Of a stretch of 64,000 bases of DNA, positions 35,395 through 47,002 are shown in pieces (the stretch's first letter is position 1; every line of letters begins with the position of its first letter). The position numbers and the translations under genes are program-made. This DNA comes from Hansfordia pulvinata (lineage: Eukaryota > Ascomycota > Sordariomycetes > Xylariales): positions 1-64,000 of the forward strand of contig BJKQ01000024.1 of NCBI GenBank assembly GCA_006538405.1, in the 5' to 3' direction. Below the pieces are notes generated by a model, which saw nothing but the letters and a program-made list of their open reading frames with translations, had not been told where the DNA came from and did no database searches.

Positions 35395-36896
35395 TGTGCG
35401 ATGTATAAATGTTACCTCGCACTCTTCTGCCGAAAAAGATGTGTTGGGGAGACTTTCTCTCCCCTCAGCCGCAGTAGTCCTTGGAGTTCTCGTACTGAAA
35501 ACGCTCTAGTACTGCGCAAGGTCGTCATGGTCGCCGCTGCGTGCTGCTAACAGCCGGTGGATCGTGACCCGTCGGAAAACGACAAATTGTCAGAAGCCAC
35601 TGGATGTTACTAAATCTTTTGGTATCGCAGTATCAGTTGCTCAGACTCTACCGACAGACGATGTTTCGAATGTTCTACACAAGTATTAACCCCAGACCAA
35701 CTCTGTATTTTTCTTATGAAGAATCCAGGTCGTCACCGCAGGCAATTTTAGGGATGAAACTCATTTCAAACTTAAAGCATCAGTTAATCAGCAATGCCTC
35801 TGACATGCGGCCTTTTCAGTGTTCTAGAACATAATCATAGATTTTAGTTTGCTAAAACTTTCAGGTCGTTACACATTGCTACTGGCAAACATCGCAGAGT
35901 GCGGACGCATTGATCGAGGTGTTTCTGCTTCAAGAATACACAGTTGCTGTCGACAATCATCCGCCAGAGAACATCCAAGGATCCCAACGGTAATTCGGGC
36001 GAGTTGAAAAGAATTCAAGGTAAAGGAAGCGATACATTGAGGGTATTGAGGGTATGTGGACCGGTTCAAGGTGTTTTCCCAACAGGTGTAGCAATATGGC
36101 ATTTGGTTTTTCCCACTGGCATCGCTGCTAATGGTGGTAGCGGAGCTGACATGAGCCGTAGTCGTATCTGGTTTTCCACACTCCGAAGTGATTGACTTGT
36201 CGTAGACGGAATTCATATGGTGCTCAGAGGGGCGACATTGTGGTGCAGACAACTCTCGTTGACTCATTGCGTCAGACGGGGTTGGCCTGAAGTCTCGGGT
36301 TTTTGGTCACTAAATATGGTGTGGTACCTTTAAGGCGAATGATTTGATGATGTGGTATCTGATGAAATTGGCGAAGGTTGGATTGCAGAGAAGGTGAAGT
36401 TTGGAACGCATCTGATCCTTATTCTTTGCACTGCTATTGTTCAATGACGGCTGAACTGAACTTTAGGTCTGCTTATATTTGAAGAGTGATTTGTGCGTCA
36501 TGATGACCAAGGACCCACTCTGTAGTATGACGTAGGTTGATGATCGTCTCCAGTGCTTTTGCGCGGGTCGGCAGCTCTTAGCATGACACTGAGAGTGGGC
36601 CTACGTGTGATTGCAGGCGCTGGGCGAGCACCAAATTGATCCTGAGAGGGTAAGGCCTATCGCAATTCATGGAGCCAAGCAGGAGACCCCAACTGGGGAA
36701 TAGCCCTACAGGTCGGAAGGCCTTCCCCGATTTCTAGCAGTCCCTCCACGTGATCTTTCCCAAGCGAAGAACGTAAGCGCCACCCGCTTGGATGAAGCTT
36801 CCAGCCTCGATGAATCTTGTATGAGTCCCCTTGCCGTGAATCTGCGTCGCTCGGCCCTGAATCCCTACGTGAGGTTTTATTGAATCTTTTCATGTA
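35395..36896. other. Gene-poor stretch
   Basis: The only longer frame is 36267-35869 on the minus strand (132 codons, Cys-containing, no recognisable motif). I cannot decide whether it is a gene. The region ends at the terminal repeat of a pogo relic. Confidence 0.35.
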
Positions 36897-37797
36897 ACGT
36901 CCGATACCCACGTTTGGCCACACCAAAAATGGAACGCTTCAATTCCAACACAACATTATAAATCGACCTTATTTCACACATTATGATGCTATAACAATGC
37001 AACTTTCAGTGTCACTAGGGTCCTCGGCATCGCCAAAATTAACTGTGCCACCCTCAAGCCCACAAGCCTCAGTTTATGTCCTCCGGGTCGCCTCAATGTT
37101 GGCGAACTTCGAATTTAAGCTTTTATCACCTTCCACCGCTTCCTGGCTCTCCTAGCATCAACCTTTGCTGAAAATACCTCAATCTTTCGTTGTGCTACTG
37201 CTTGTTAACACGCCTGCTGATCGAAACCCTTTTAAACCTTCCGGAGGAGCAGGCATTCAGTACTCTGATCTTTCTCGGGGTGCTAAATGAGCTTAGATGG
37301 CCATGAAGCTGATTTCTCTTCTTTAAACCCCACCAAGGCATTACTCATGTCTGTCATCCACTTTTCGCTTTGATCTCCATCATAGAGCTCGGTACATATA
37401 TGATCTGCCTATTAAGCGGGGTTGACGTGTAGTTGATCAGCAGTCGGCTTGCAAGGGGCTTAGTCATACCAACTAGCCACATTCTAGTACATTTCCAGCC
37501 ACTGATTTATCCCTACTTGTCTGCGACGCCTTTCTTACGTTGCTATAATATAGAATGAAGTTCCTCTTACCTAAAACTGTAACCGCTTCCCATTCGCCGA
37601 GTAATTTAACCTCCTTTTTATAGCCAGCCTTTGAAGGTCCAAATATCAACTGGTCGAGAGGCTGGTGGACACGACACGGGACGTGTGCATCGACAATGAA
37701 ATCAAGTGGAGATGTAAAGTCCATCCATTCTCTGTTACCATAAAACTCCAGGGTACATATAGATTGAGATCCAGAGGAAACCAATGCTGACATAGTT
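36897..37797 (-). mobile_element. Pogo/Fot1-type transposon relic, 5'-truncated
   Basis: The terminal repeat at 36897 reads ACGTCCGATACCCACG, then TTTGGCCACACC, beside a TA; it corresponds to the end of the intact element at 56856-58712. Reading the minus strand, the C-terminal half of the transposase follows with frameshifts and stops: QPLDQLIFGPSKAGYKKE, GKRNFILYYSN and the region equivalent to WKWTGLWPVSTAKPLMSRL. Similarity stops at about 37797, in the middle of the transposase, and there it joins LINE sequence directly. The other end of the element is missing. Confidence 0.8.
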
Positions 37798-38200
37798 GGA
37801 TTCATCTTGATTGATCATATGCATTTTCACCACCGGAGCGGTAGGCGGGCCGTCATGAGCCAAACTTATGGTGGCACCTTCTCTTACCAGCCGGTCGGCC
37901 GCTTCATGGCCTTCAATATCATAGTGGCCCGGAATCCATTTGACAGTATAATGTGCGGGTATGTGCCCACTGTCAGGCCAAGGCCTTATTAATACACCAC
38001 CTCGGCTACAGAACGGGCTCTATGGCCTGTAAGTTCTGTAATGCTTTGGAAAATTGGCGATATGGTGATTATTTCACAGCCCGGCCCACTGTCTATCTGA
38101 CACCGAGCGGGATCACGTCGTGCGTCGATTTTGTCTTGAATACGAGACCCCCCACCGGTGTGGCTCCCACCCCCACTCCTCAAACCATACGGAATCAACG
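37798..38200 (-). mobile_element. LINE relic (ribonuclease H region)
   Basis: The minus strand encodes KWIPGHYDIEGHEAADRL and REGATISLAHDGPPT, matching the RNase H part of the LINE at 52-56 kb. Upstream, GYGLRSGGGS corresponds weakly to its GYSIRAGG strand. The relic breaks off where the pogo relic begins, so the two elements form a fused unit on the same strand. Confidence 0.7.
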
Positions 38201-39022
38201 AGAAGCCTAGGTCCAGTTAGGAGTGATCACGAAGTGACCTCGATTGGGTGTAGTGACAGCAACATTTTATTTACTTATAGTACAGCGCAAAGTAAACGTC
38301 GTTCGAAGCAACGATCGACATTATCATGGCCTTTCATCGCTCATGCGGCTGGGATCTCGATGGCTGTTATCTACACTCATCCAGTGTAACCTTGCGATTA
38401 GGCTGCATACACGATGCAGTATCTCCCTGAAGGTCTCACATTCCAATCCAATCTGTTCGCAGAGCGGCCACCCGCAGTCCTATACCACCACGACTCCTTT
38501 CTCGTCGCTACATCAACTCAGCCGCGCAGCGTACGTGGAGCAATGAACGAACCCAATCAGACAAAAAACCGCCCACACCTCGCGTCGCTCACAGCTTGTC
38601 TCAAATGCTCGTAATGTATCAAACCGTGATTTGTCGTTTGTGATTTTACATGCAATGCCTCGGCCATTCTTCTGCAGCGTGACGCAGCCTAACCAGACAA
38701 CAAACCGCCTTCTGACAACCTCAGTCGTTCCTCTTATGCAATACGACCTTCATCTATTAACTTGCCCTAATGCATCAATAGCAGGCTCTCCCCAGAGTTT
38801 CAATGCCAGCCTCATTCAAAAGAATCATTGAACCATATTAAGTTGGCGTCGGCATCCGGTTCTGCTTGTTCACGTGCCTTGCCAGTCCAAGAAACCACGT
38901 TCTCGCGACGACGACATGCTTGGGGGTCATCACTGCTTTCGACCTCGGGTCAAGAAATCGCCATTTTCAAATGTATGAAAGGTCGCCTCTACATTTTCAT
39001 GAAGTCGTATCCCGAATCCACC
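38201..39022. other. Intergenic region
   Basis: No supported gene. Probably contains the promoter of the broken zinc-cluster gene downstream. Confidence 0.3.
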
Positions 39023-40035
39023 ATGACTGATGCCGCGGGATCTAAAGATATCGGCATGACTCACCGCCGGTATCAGGAGATTACGCCAGCCAAAGAGCCT
39101 GGAGCTTCAGATCTATCGAGTCTATCTCAAAATGGGCCAGAGCCCACTCAAACAAGGGCTGTTGCCCAGGCTTGCGGTCCTTGTCGAAAATGAAAACGGA
39201 AGGTATATACAGAGCATTCACGGTGTGATAGACCACAAACTGACAAGGTAGCAATGCGATGGTCTACGGCCAGTGTGCAGCGCGTGCCATGCTAAGAAAC
39301 AGAAGTGTGGTTATATTGGAGAACAGGGCCCAACACTGCCAGCCTACAACAAATCACGACTAAAGCTCTTACAAAGAATACTCTCACATCGCAATCAGTC
39401 ACTCTCGAGTCCGGAGCCGGTGGCAGCCGAATCGTCGGACGTTCCTCCGGCCGCAGCCGATATCTACCCTCGAAACGGCTTCGGCTGGTCTGCCCCAACT
39501 CTTTCTGACACGAAACAAGCAGTAAATGCTTTTTTTTTTTTTTCGATCTGCAGGTGGTAATTTCCAGATCTTTTCTGAAAGCTATATAATGCAACTAGCT
39601 CACGACGTTCATGACTCTTCTACACCGACTGGGAGCATGGAAGGGCCCTCAGTGACGTGCCTCATGGCTGTAGCAGCCGCAGGAGCGAGTCTCCGCGGAG
39701 ATGCGGATATGTCAGGTCGCATGGAGTCATTTTACAAAGTGGCAAAACTTTAGTTTGAAAATATTACCGCGTGCCAGCCGATATGTGCTATGAAAGCCTG
39801 CGTTCTCTTCTGTCTATGCAACCTCATGCATAAGTTGCCACAGGCTCATCTGTGGGCAGGTACTGATTTCCCGCCAGGACATTTTTCCGTTTGCAACGCT
39901 AATAACTTGTTTGTAGATACTGATTTAAGCATATCGCGTCGAGTTGGACCCAATCGCACCCATTTGTGGCCACGTACACCCCAAGAGCAGGAGTGGCTTG
40001 AATGCTATAAGATTTGGCAGCTATTGATGTTTTAA
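39023..40035 (+). pseudogene. Zn2Cys6 transcription factor, broken in the zinc cluster
   Basis: From the ATG at 39023 a Ser/Pro-rich arm leads to QACGPCRK, then TGA at 39191-39193 where the family has Arg (CGA to TGA). After KRK an intron (GTATAT donor at ~39203, CTGAC branch, TAG acceptor ~39251) joins to CDGLRPVCSACHAKKQKCGY, the second half of the cluster. A further intron with a 15-T run (about 39529-39543) and a CTGCAG acceptor leads to FSESYIMQLAHDVHDS, a regulator-like middle region, which meets a TAG at about 39751. Coding-like sequence continues to ~40035. The cluster spacing C2-C3 appears one residue long, so the splice may be slightly off. Nuclear regulator by origin; as written it cannot make a full protein. 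Confidence 0.65.
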
Positions 40036-41414
40036 TCCACGCATGCAAGGTCTGAAATGTCACTTCTGCTTCTCGCTGATGTAACAAAGATGGTTGGCCT
40101 TCACACTTGGGTACGCCTCTGGAGACGGAATTTTCCTCACGGATATCTCAGTTCGTACTTAGCTCCAGCAACGCCTCTCCCGAGACTAATTCACTAAGCA
40201 CGCTAGTGCAGTGGTCGGGGAAAGCTTGTGCATTCACGAGAGTGAGGAATAAATTTTCACCTTGTACCTTCAATGGCACTGACACTTTATCAATAGCGGA
40301 CACCGTGTTCACAAGCGTGATTCGCGAATATTTGCTTCTGTGGACCGCCAGAGGCCTCCATTCAATGGAACTTTCAAGTCCTTGAGTCATGGTATGATGG
40401 TTTACCACAAGAAGTAAGGTTTGTAAGGCTTGCGCGCACCATCCTTGCATTTCATTAACTAAGGCCCATATGCCACATTCATCTCCTCTACCTTGGTTCT
40501 ATTGTTTCACTTTACCGGCGTCTTCCTTCAAAGTTTGCGAAGAATAAATCGGAACTTCACATATAACCCTTCATGGATTCACTGAAAGCCTTGCTTGTCG
40601 AACGAAGTCGTCAAGCTGTTTTGTCAGCAGCAATTTCTATCAGAGTTGCAAAACTGCTGTGCAATTGGAAGTCTAATTTCCGACACTGTTGGATGCTAAT
40701 GTGTGTCTTGATGTCCCCCCGGGGGCCGAAGACTCGCTAATTGCATTCATAGCTCCCATATTTACGTTGCCGGGCTGACCGTAGCATACGCTGAGGCACA
40801 AAAACAGGCATAAGGGATACGTCGCTCAATATGGGACTAAGAGAAAGTGCTTGTTTAGTATTGCCTGGAAGTCCTCACTTTTTGCGCCGCATCCGAAGAA
40901 GTGGCCACTCGGTTTCACGAAAAACTTCTTTCTGTTCCTATGGCCCTTTCCAGGACCCAGATTGATGCTCCGACTACAGCCATGGTACCGTTCGCTATAG
41001 TCACTTAACCTGTATTTTTACATATCCCACTCCTTTCAAGAGACTCGGAGTTCGAGTTGATGTCGGGAGAATATCACTTCAGATCCCCAACTTATTCCGC
41101 TTCACAGAGGGATTCGCTATGTAATCACCTGCTTTCGTTGCTCGTTCAGTCTTTTGGAAATGCAGCCGGGAAGGAATTGGTTGCAAGAGATGTTGTGCAA
41201 AGTTGGCTGAATGACCCTGCCCGCAACGAATATTTTCATTTGGTTCAACGACTTGACTGGGATCTGGAAATTGCAGTGTTTGAATAATCTGATGGGTTCA
41301 ATGAGTAATCGTGTTCGACTTGGATTATCTCTGAAGGGGTCTGTCGCAATTCCCTATACCATGTGTCATACTTGAATCTACATGCCATTACGTGGCTCCA
41401 ATACTACATGTCTT
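40036..41414. other. Gene-poor stretch
   Basis: No supported gene. The first few hundred bases may be further decayed 3' sequence of the zinc-cluster gene, but I cannot assign a domain. Confidence 0.35.
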
Positions 41415-41640
41415 TGTATTTATTCATAGTAGAGGATGAATATTTCCCTGCCTGTAACTGTACTCGCTTGCCATTCACTGAGTAATTCGATATGCTTCTC
41501 ATAGACCGACTTCACAGGTCCAAAGACAGCTTGATCAAGAGGCTGTACAACATGAGATGTGTGAGGTGTCAAAAAGAGCAAGTTAATATTGCTCTTCAAG
41601 CAACGATGGTTGTACAACGCGCACATGCAGGTTTAAGAGC
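41415..41640 (-). mobile_element. Pogo-type transposon relic (transposase fragment)
   Basis: The minus strand encodes NINLLFLTPHTSHVVQPLDQ, then AVFGPVKSVYEK and LLSEWQASTVTG, matching the third catalytic aspartate region of the transposase at 57.0-58.6 kb. It is truncated on both sides and no terminal repeat is seen. Its 5' side joins LINE 3'-end sequence directly at about 41640. Confidence 0.75.
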
Positions 41641-41644
41641 TAAG

Positions 41645-42366
41645 ATGCCACATCTGGACGGTCGCAGCAAGATGAATAGGTCTTGCTTCTTCGTCCCTGG
41701 CTATTTCGGGCAGCTACTCATAAGTCAGCTGCTACTCTCTACAGATTTCATCCATTTCTCACATCCCCCCCTTCAAAGGAGTGAATGAACTCGTTCCTGG
41801 ATGCGTGCCTCGGCGGTGGTCTGTTCATGGTAGACCGCGTATCTCGTCGGAATGTGCGTATTGCCTCAAGGCCACTAGATTTTAAGAGGCTTTCCAGTAT
41901 TTCGGTTCAGCTTAATTCTTCGGTTAGAACTCGGATCCTCCTCTGCACCCTTTGGTAATATGACTCTTGACCTATGCAGCTATGGGAGGGCCGATTTAAA
42001 TCAAGCACATGGCGGGACCTTCCCCTCCTATCTCGTCTGCTGCTTCATTTCCTTCAATCCCTTCAATTCCTTCTATCTCACAATTGCAGGGATCCACTTA
42101 GCCGTCACTCCCAGTGCGTGCGATTGGGCGATCCCCCGGATCCGCCGAAATATGGCAGGTGAAGACTCTCGAGGTGTTCCATCCAGTCCGTTCACCACTG
42201 ACGTGTTGTAAAATAGCTCTGAAGGTGGTGATGATATGGCCCTTATCCCATTGTTGAAGGGATGTATAGCGCAACCTAGCAGGCGAACACGAGTGGAAAC
42301 CGCGTGTCCCTGGAGGTCATCACAGTACACCATCGACCGCAGTCTCGGCGTTAGCTTGTGGTTCAT
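41645..42366 (-). mobile_element. LINE relic (RNase H to 3' end)
   Basis: The minus strand follows the LINE at 55.3-56.1 kb: NTSVVNGLDGTPRESS, GVTAKWIPA, then with frameshifts the FRRDT-equivalent motif and the CPDGRNN-equivalent nucleotides near the 3' end. Many stops are present. It runs straight into the pogo fragment at 41640. Confidence 0.75.
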
Positions 42367-42775
42367 AGAACACAGAGGCTACTTATTTGTGGCGCTAGGC
42401 CTTCTCAAACACTCGAAAACCTTCGTGGTCAAAGAAAACTCCGTGACGCGATGCAGCACCTTTGAGTCATCTTTCTTCTGAAGCCATGACATCATTTCTG
42501 GTGCTTTTGCCATATAAATGATGCGTTTGATTCATTTGTGTAAATCCAATTAGGCTCTATTTCTGGCTTGAAATTCCAGCAGCCTCAATAGAAAATCAGC
42601 ATCATGTATTTCTGCAGGGATAAGCTACTACAGTGGGAGTTCCGAGGATTTTTTGTAATGATTCTACTGCGATACAATATCTATCTCTTCGGTGACTATC
42701 GTCTCGTGAAGATGGCAAGATACCTTTCCACAATAGTGTGATCGACCACCAAATCCATGACACGCCCTGGTCTGG

Positions 42776-43330
42776 CTAGATTGATTGATTGATTTGGTTT
42801 ATTGTGGGTTCTGTGCCCTTCGGGGCCTGCTACGCCTCCCAGTGCCATACATCGCAGGGTTTTGGAGGATTCGCTATGTATACATTTCCGGCCGCGCACA
42901 TGTCCATTCACGCTGTTGCGGGAGCCCTGTCAGGCCGCTTGTCCGTATCCTGGTCTGGCTAGGAACTGGGTGACACGCAGCAAGCAGGACATACACAGCA
43001 GACAGCAAATAACAAGTTGGATCGTACGAAAGTGGCACGTGAGGACACGGGAACTCAATCATCAAGCTCGTCTGCCGAGGATGTCTTGTCGAGACGCGCA
43101 TAAAGTTTCTTGTCCGGACTGACCTCACATAAAGCTGTGAGCCCCCGCGGCGCTCCGTAAATCTCTGCGTCGGCCTCCGCCACGCGCCTAAGTCGGCCCT
43201 GTCACTATATACTTATGTCGTAATGCCTCTATCACGGCTGCTGTATCCCCACTCTTCAGGTCTGTACATTTTCATTGAGCTGCGATTCGTCCGAGTAGAC
43301 GATCAATTGGTGACCGCGTCGCGCTAAGAT
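42776..43330 (-). mobile_element. LINE relic with preserved 3' end and (AATC)n tail
   Basis: On the minus strand, LIVYSDESQL from the start of RNase H matches the 55.1-kb copy. After an internal deletion, the 3' untranslated region follows (ACCCTGCGATGTA, GGGAGGCG, CAGGCCC), ending in CAATCAATCAATC. The conserved tail identifies the true 3' end of this LINE family. Confidence 0.75.
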
Positions 43331-44187
43331 AGCCACTCTGGGAAGAGATTCACTTATGCCTCCCTGTCCCACATACAGGCAGCTTGTTAATAGGATGGTT
43401 TTGTTAATGCTTATCAAAGATATATCGATATTAGTTTATACTCCTTCTATAATCGTGTTGCTTCCTTACATGCTTGAATAAGAAGCCGGCTAAGCAGTGG
43501 GTGGTCTTTGCCGAGTGAGGAAGTTGTCGTTTGGGGAGGGACCATCATTTCCGGGGAGATTTGTGGTCGTCGAGGCATATCTTGTCTGCGAAGCGAGAGC
43601 TAGGAACCTGTAGGCATAGACGGTAGCGGATATTCTCAGCCCAGCTGTAAGGGACCGTGGGAAATCCGCCGCAAGCCGGCAGGGCGCATGCGCAGGTGAG
43701 CCCTCAACCGAGGCAGGCAGGTTAGCGAAGATGGGAAAGGGGACCAGGTCAGCGACAAGGGCGAGGCAATGACGACGATGCGGATGAACATGATAATGCA
43801 GCTTGTACCTGCTGGTGCTGCTGCTTAGAAACGGAGGTGAGGAGAAGAGATGTCGCACAACGCAGTGCCACACTCTTCACTGTACAAGTTACTCACAGAC
43901 TGGGACGGCGAAAATCGTATGACAGGCGATATACCTGGCGATAATTGAGATCAAAAATACTTACACTATCATGCCGTATCTAACATGGTACTTAAACTGG
44001 GTAGCTTGCAGAATTGCTTACCATTTCGCCGGGATTTGGCTCCCCGAAACGATGAACAGTATTTAGAATGTGATGTCATCTAAGCGTAGCGGACTTCTAT
44101 CTCTCCATCTGATTCCGCATGAATATATTAAATATCTTCGTGGCCTTGGTGGAGACTGTTTCTCTCTGCCAAGACATAAATCACGAC
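43331..44187. other. Intergenic region
   Basis: A 127-codon minus-strand frame at 43490-43873 is Ser/Pro-biased with no motif; I do not call it. The rest is AT-rich without genes. Confidence 0.35.
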
Positions 44188-44871
44188 TCACTGACTCGGA
44201 TGTAGAGTGCTGACAGTTTTGTCGATAAAGCCTTGGATAAGATCATCGCCGCAGCCACCATGTCGTAACAACTCATTCTTTAACTCGAATACCTCATCTG
44301 TCAGGACTCCAACGTTGAATCGAAGATACCTGTGCTCCGTAGCCAATGCTCCTTGTCGAGCTTGAAGGTCGACATTGCTCACTTTCGCCTTTTTTCGACA
44401 TTTTGCTGCAGCAATGCGGTTTTTCTCTCGAGCATGCTCCGACTTGTCGGGAGCCCATGGCTGAGACCCAACGGATTTGCGTTTATGACCCTGTCCGCCT
44501 CGTGTCGATATAGGCGACCTTTGTTGCTGGTCGCGCTCAAGATCTTTGCCTGCCTTATCCGCGAGTGATTTAGGGATCTGGGGTGCTTTGTTTGGCTGCT
44601 GGATTGCAGGAACACAGAAGGCAACCGCAGCCGGATCCTTCGATGCACTGTAGAATGGGCTAGATGAATACAGCGGAATAGCATCGAACACAGCCGGACC
44701 CGAGTCGTGTTCCAGCGTTGATGACCATGTAGCATAATTTTCGAGGTGGATGATGGGCTCGGGGTCGCATAGAGTTGAGAATGCTGAGTGCCGTAAATGA
44801 GTATTAAGTACACGGCACGATTCCGTGTTTTGCGTACCTGCGATTGCATCCAGGCTTGCTTGCTGGTCCAT
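44188..44871 (-). CDS. bZIP transcription factor (ATF/CREB-like)
   Basis: 227 residues if read straight, ~209 if the likely phase-neutral intron at 44784-44837 (54 bp; GTACGC, CTTAAT, CTCAG) is removed. The basic region is REKNRIAAAKCRKKAKV, with the N-x2-A-A-x-C/S-R signature of DNA-contacting residues. A leucine-zipper heptad series follows, through LATEHRYLRF and LTDEVFELKNELLRHGGC, the layout of Atf1/Atf21-type fungal factors. The N-terminal part is Ser/Pro-rich and presumably regulatory. The start ATG at 44871 is the first in frame after an upstream stop. No lesion is visible, which makes it the one apparently intact regulator between two broken ones. Expected to act in the nucleus on CRE-like sites, often in stress or development; targets are not evident. 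Confidence 0.85.
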   Translation of the reverse strand: MDQQASLDAIAGTQNTESCRVLNTHLRHSAFSTLCDPEPIIHLENYATWSSTLEHDSGPAVFDAIPLYSSSPFYSASKDPAAVAFCVPAIQQPNKAPQIPKSLADKAGKDLERDQQQRSPISTRGGQGHKRKSVGSQPWAPDKSEHAREKNRIAAAKCRKKAKVSNVDLQARQGALATEHRYLRFNVGVLTDEVFELKNELLRHGGCGDDLIQGFIDKTVSTLHPSQ

Positions 44872-47002
44872 TCCGTCCCAGATCGTGAAGTTAAAACGGA
44901 ATTGACAGGCGTAATGCTGACACTCGTCTCCGGGATTAGAGGTTTCAAAGATGCATCATGGTTGTGGAGAGAATGCGCAAATGGTGACGGACATTGAAGA
45001 TTGCGGAGTGAAGGGCTGGGAATTTTGAGATTGTACCCAATCCTTTGTTAAACAGGTACTATCCATTTCGATGCATCGGAGCATCACCGGGCCAATCCAC
45101 CGTGTGGTACCCCATCTTGGACAGCGTAAGCTAGTTGATGTTACGCTAGTCTGACATCGCCAGCGATGCTTTACTTGGGTTGAGACTGCACCATCTAAAT
45201 TTTGCCGGAGATCGAAAATGTTGAGAAAAAGTCGCGTGAATCGAGCCCCAAAGCCTTGGTGGTCAATTCGCTTGTGATGGATGAAGGCCGAGGCCTAAGC
45301 CTGTTTATCCAGTCAAAGTGTCCGCTTATTCTTATGCCCGGCGAAGAGGTAAGCGCTTGTCGTCATCTACTGTTGCTTGAGCGTTCACTAGAAAACAAGG
45401 CGGGCCTCGGGGTTTTCAGGTTGATAGCCAGGGTTTGCGGGTCTTTGACGGGATTGATGGCAGGGTCCGTCTCCGAGGGGTCCGGGCGGGCAAACTTTCG
45501 AAGGGATCTGATCACTTCATTGGCTGCTTGGCCGACGCTAACTCTTCTCGCCCTCTTTATGACGTAGTTCTTTCCTTAAACGGGGACATTTCTCCTGACA
45601 AGCTTCACTGAGCTGTGTCATGATCGGCCACCTAGCTTACATATTGGGACAACAAGCAGCCGCGACAGTCGTCGCGCATTTTGAGGTGTTGCCGGCCGCA
45701 ATGTACAATACACCTTTTCTCTCACCCGCCAGTGGTATTCAGATCGTAGCACAGTGTCTCTCGACTGTTATAAATACTTTACTGTCCGAGGACATTCATC
45801 GTTGTGCAGTCGTCCCGAATTCAGTATCCTGGGGGATTTCGAAATTATCCAGCTGACAAGTCCAAACAATCACAGTGTGGCACCAAGCCACCTGTATAGT
45901 CCAATGAAGACGACAAGAATTTGAGAGTGGGTAATACCCTGGTCTGTAAAAGTATGTGACCGACCGGTGCGAGCTGATTCGAAAATACAAGGGATTCTTT
46001 GCCTCACCCCATGCAAATTTAACCAGGGATAGAACAGCACACGCATATATACAAGCCCCATGTACTTTGCATGTGATACATCACTTTGTCCGGACATGTA
46101 GCCGGTTGCAAACAGGCGAATCCAATATGACACGCCTCATACCTGTATATCCAACGGCCACGCGGTATCCCATTTCTACCGCGACACGCAAACGCGGCGA
46201 ACCTTTCACTTAGTCTATCCTAGAGGTGGCACAGGGTTGGACAGCAATAGGCTTCCCTTAAGTATTGGACACACCCAAAAGATGATTGCTTCTGACATTT
46301 GTACTGGCAAGGAACAACTCACTGCAGCAACCATACCCATAAACACATCTAGGGTACTTTGACGGATCAATACCCCCTTCATTTTAAAAGCCGTGACTCC
46401 AGAGGGAGTGCGCATATACTCCAAAGATTGGATCGGGAGATGATAGTGACTTGATGTCGTCTCAGTGTCTTTGGCTACACCAAAGTAACATGATTTGTCC
46501 GGGTTACCCATCTCAGTGATCCAGGTACGTCACGGTATACGACACAATGACGACTTGAAAACCAGGCATGCTCCGCCTCATATGACGTGTCTGGAAAGCT
46601 CAGTGTATTTTTTTCTTATGCCAAGATAGCTGCAGGCTGAGGAGACGGTTATTGCCCTAAACAACTAATCTAACGCTTCAACACGTGCCAGTACTTACAG
46701 TCCGTCAGACCATTCATCAATTACTATCGTCTGCACCTCGGAGACTCAGATCCACTGCCTCGGCGGTGACTAAAGTTTCTATACTATCTCATCAGAGTTA
46801 TCCAATCTTGCATCTTTCAAACTTTGTTGATCGCCTTCTGTTGTACTCGCTTTGGTACCTCTACGACCAACATACAATCCTCACGCTACAGAACTTCCAA
46901 AGTGCAGAAGCATTTGTGCAGAGTCAACTGTTCATTGCCAGATAGGGTGACAGAGCTGACTGCAAGACATTTGTGCAGCTTTGACTCAAAACGGTCGTAA
47001 GG
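44872..47002. other. Intergenic region between divergent regulator genes
   Basis: About 2.1 kb between the bZIP (-) and WOPR (+) genes. Frames such as 45202-45567 are not recognisable. Long upstream regions are usual for developmental regulators, but I see no defined sites. Confidence 0.4.

Noticed and set aside
35869..36267. 132-codon minus-strand frame with several Cys
   Set aside because: Not recognisable; spacing of Cys fits no zinc-binding pattern I know.
43490..43873. 127-codon minus-strand frame
   Set aside because: Ser/Pro-biased with no motif or neighbour support; cannot be told from chance.
45202..45567. 121-codon plus-strand frame
   Set aside because: No domain and poor start context; lies in the long region between two regulator genes.
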